This document shows positions 53,323 to 53,778 of a DNA stretch of 53,778 bases, piece after piece. Made by a program: the position numbers and the translations under genes. The stretch lies in contig CAMFKX010000004.1 of the NCBI GenBank assembly GCA_945957375.1, forward strand, positions 1 to 53,778, in the 5' to 3' direction. The notes beneath the pieces were generated by a model. It did not search any database. It was given only the letters and a program-made list of their open reading frames with translations, and was not told the DNA's origin. The DNA comes from an uncultured Roseiarcus sp. (GTDB taxonomy: Bacteria > Pseudomonadota > Alphaproteobacteria > Rhizobiales > Beijerinckiaceae). Position 1 is the stretch's first letter. Each line of letters opens with the position of its first letter.

Positions 53323-53778
53323 ATGGATCAGTGGGGCGCGCTCGTCCGGGTCTTCGGCTACCTGTCGCTGCTCACCGTCGGCGGCGGCATGGCGGCCTTT
53401 CCGGAGCTCAAGTACGAGACGGTCGAGGTCCACCATTGGCTGAGCTTCACCCAGCTCGTTCATCTCTACAGCATGGGCCAGCTTTCGCCCGGCCCGAACA
53501 TGATGATGATTGTGCCGATCGGCGACTGGGCCGGCGGCGGCGTCGGAGCGATCCTGGTGATCCTCGCGTTTTTCGGCCCGACCGGGGTGCTGACCTTCCT
53601 CACCGGCCGCGGCTGGAACCGGCTCGAGCATTGGCCGTGGCGCAAGTCGATCCAGATGGGCCTCGCGCCGGTCTCGATCGGCCTGCTGCTCGCGGGCTGC
53701 TTCTCGATCGCCAAGGGCGCGATCTTCGGCCTCGAGACGGCGGCGATCGCGGTCGGCGTGTTGCTGATCCTGCTGCGC
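53323..53778 (+). CDS. Chromate transporter (CHR), C-terminal-type half (cut by window end)
   Basis: 152 codons of the second CHR protein; the 3' end lies outside. 'FGYLSLLTVGGGMAAFPELK' and 'HLYSMGQLSPGPNMMMIVPI' are the CHR marks, shared in order with the partner. Starts 1 bp after the partner's stop. The GGGAGCGTGAG before ATG 53323 is the ribosome-binding site. Confidence 0.85.
   Translation, partial: MDQWGALVRVFGYLSLLTVGGGMAAFPELKYETVEVHHWLSFTQLVHLYSMGQLSPGPNMMMIVPIGDWAGGGVGAILVILAFFGPTGVLTFLTGRGWNRLEHWPWRKSIQMGLAPVSIGLLLAGCFSIAKGAIFGLETAAIAVGVLLILLR

Noticed and set aside
1-53778. CRISPR array, tRNA, rRNA, insertion sequence or prophage
   Set aside because: I looked for regularly spaced repeats, tRNA cloverleaf ends, 16S/23S signatures and transposase or integrase motifs and saw none. 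A tRNA or sRNA scan by software was not possible here.

Overview
This window is a GC-rich chromosomal segment of an alphaproteobacterium, most likely of the order Hyphomicrobiales (Rhizobiales). The pointers are an ntrY-ntrX pair, a Tad/Cpa-type Flp pilus locus, the yicC...gmk neighbourhood, a one-gene carB of alphaproteobacterial type, an ACT-domain aspartokinase, a tatA-tatB-tatC cluster, an IalB-like secreted protein and strong GC3 bias. I see no rRNA, tRNA, CRISPR array, intact insertion sequence or phage, so this is mostly core chromosome with a few accessory patches.

Layout. 1-3.5 kb: the tail of a thioredoxin-fold isomerase, a VOC protein, a small membrane protein, a Kup-type K+ transporter and a GNAT acetyltransferase. 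3.4-13.6 kb: a cell-surface glycosylation island of four glycosyltransferase genes, two of them giant multi-module proteins read divergently from a short AT-richer spacer. 13.7-17.3 kb: ntrY-ntrX two-component system. 17.4-29.2 kb: a complete-looking Flp pilus (Tad) locus. On the minus strand are two flp pilins, then cpaA, cpaB, cpaE, cpaF, tadB, tadC, cpaC, a small secreted protein and a TPR lipoprotein. Divergent on the plus strand are three TadE/F/G-like pseudopilin genes. No cpaD is present. 29.4-38.8 kb: housekeeping genes carB, greA, two tandem paralogous secreted proteins, an Hsp70/YegD-like ATPase, trmJ-like, yicC, a small coiled-coil gene with its own promoter, and gmk. 38.8-47.5 kb: a cysteine hydrolase fused to an allophanate-hydrolase-C-like domain, lysC, ubiG, a Na/Pi symporter-PhoU protein, phoU, an IalB-like protein, a quinone oxidoreductase and a GNAT acetyltransferase. 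47.5-48.6 kb: a gene-poor stretch with two copies of an imperfect repeat and two small minus-strand genes. 48.6-53.8 kb: GDPD, RidA-family protein, tatABC, a CYTH-like protein and a two-gene chromate transporter cut by the window edge.

How the genes work together. The glycosyltransferases and Flp pilus both build cell-surface structures, and ntrYX lies between them. The minus-strand Tad genes are tightly packed (4-31 bp overlaps or 2-3 bp gaps from cpaA to cpaC), indicating one operon. A hairpin between the pilins and cpaA would let pilin be made in excess over the machinery. tatB-tatC, the chromate transporter pair, ntrY-ntrX and ridA-GDPD are also coupled by overlapping or adjacent start and stop codons.

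The most unusual items are the isochorismatase/AH_C fusion (38.8-39.9 kb), the multi-module glycosyltransferases sharing an N-terminal GW-containing module, the Tad locus lacking CpaD with its secretin gene placed after tadC, the Kup protein with Ser in place of the usual Asp of the GDIGTSPLY motif, the tandem secreted paralogs at 33.3-34.3 kb, and the repeat pair with overlooked small genes at 47.6-48.4 kb. No wholly unknown multi-gene system is demonstrated by sequence alone. All functions are assigned by reading motifs, without database searches.
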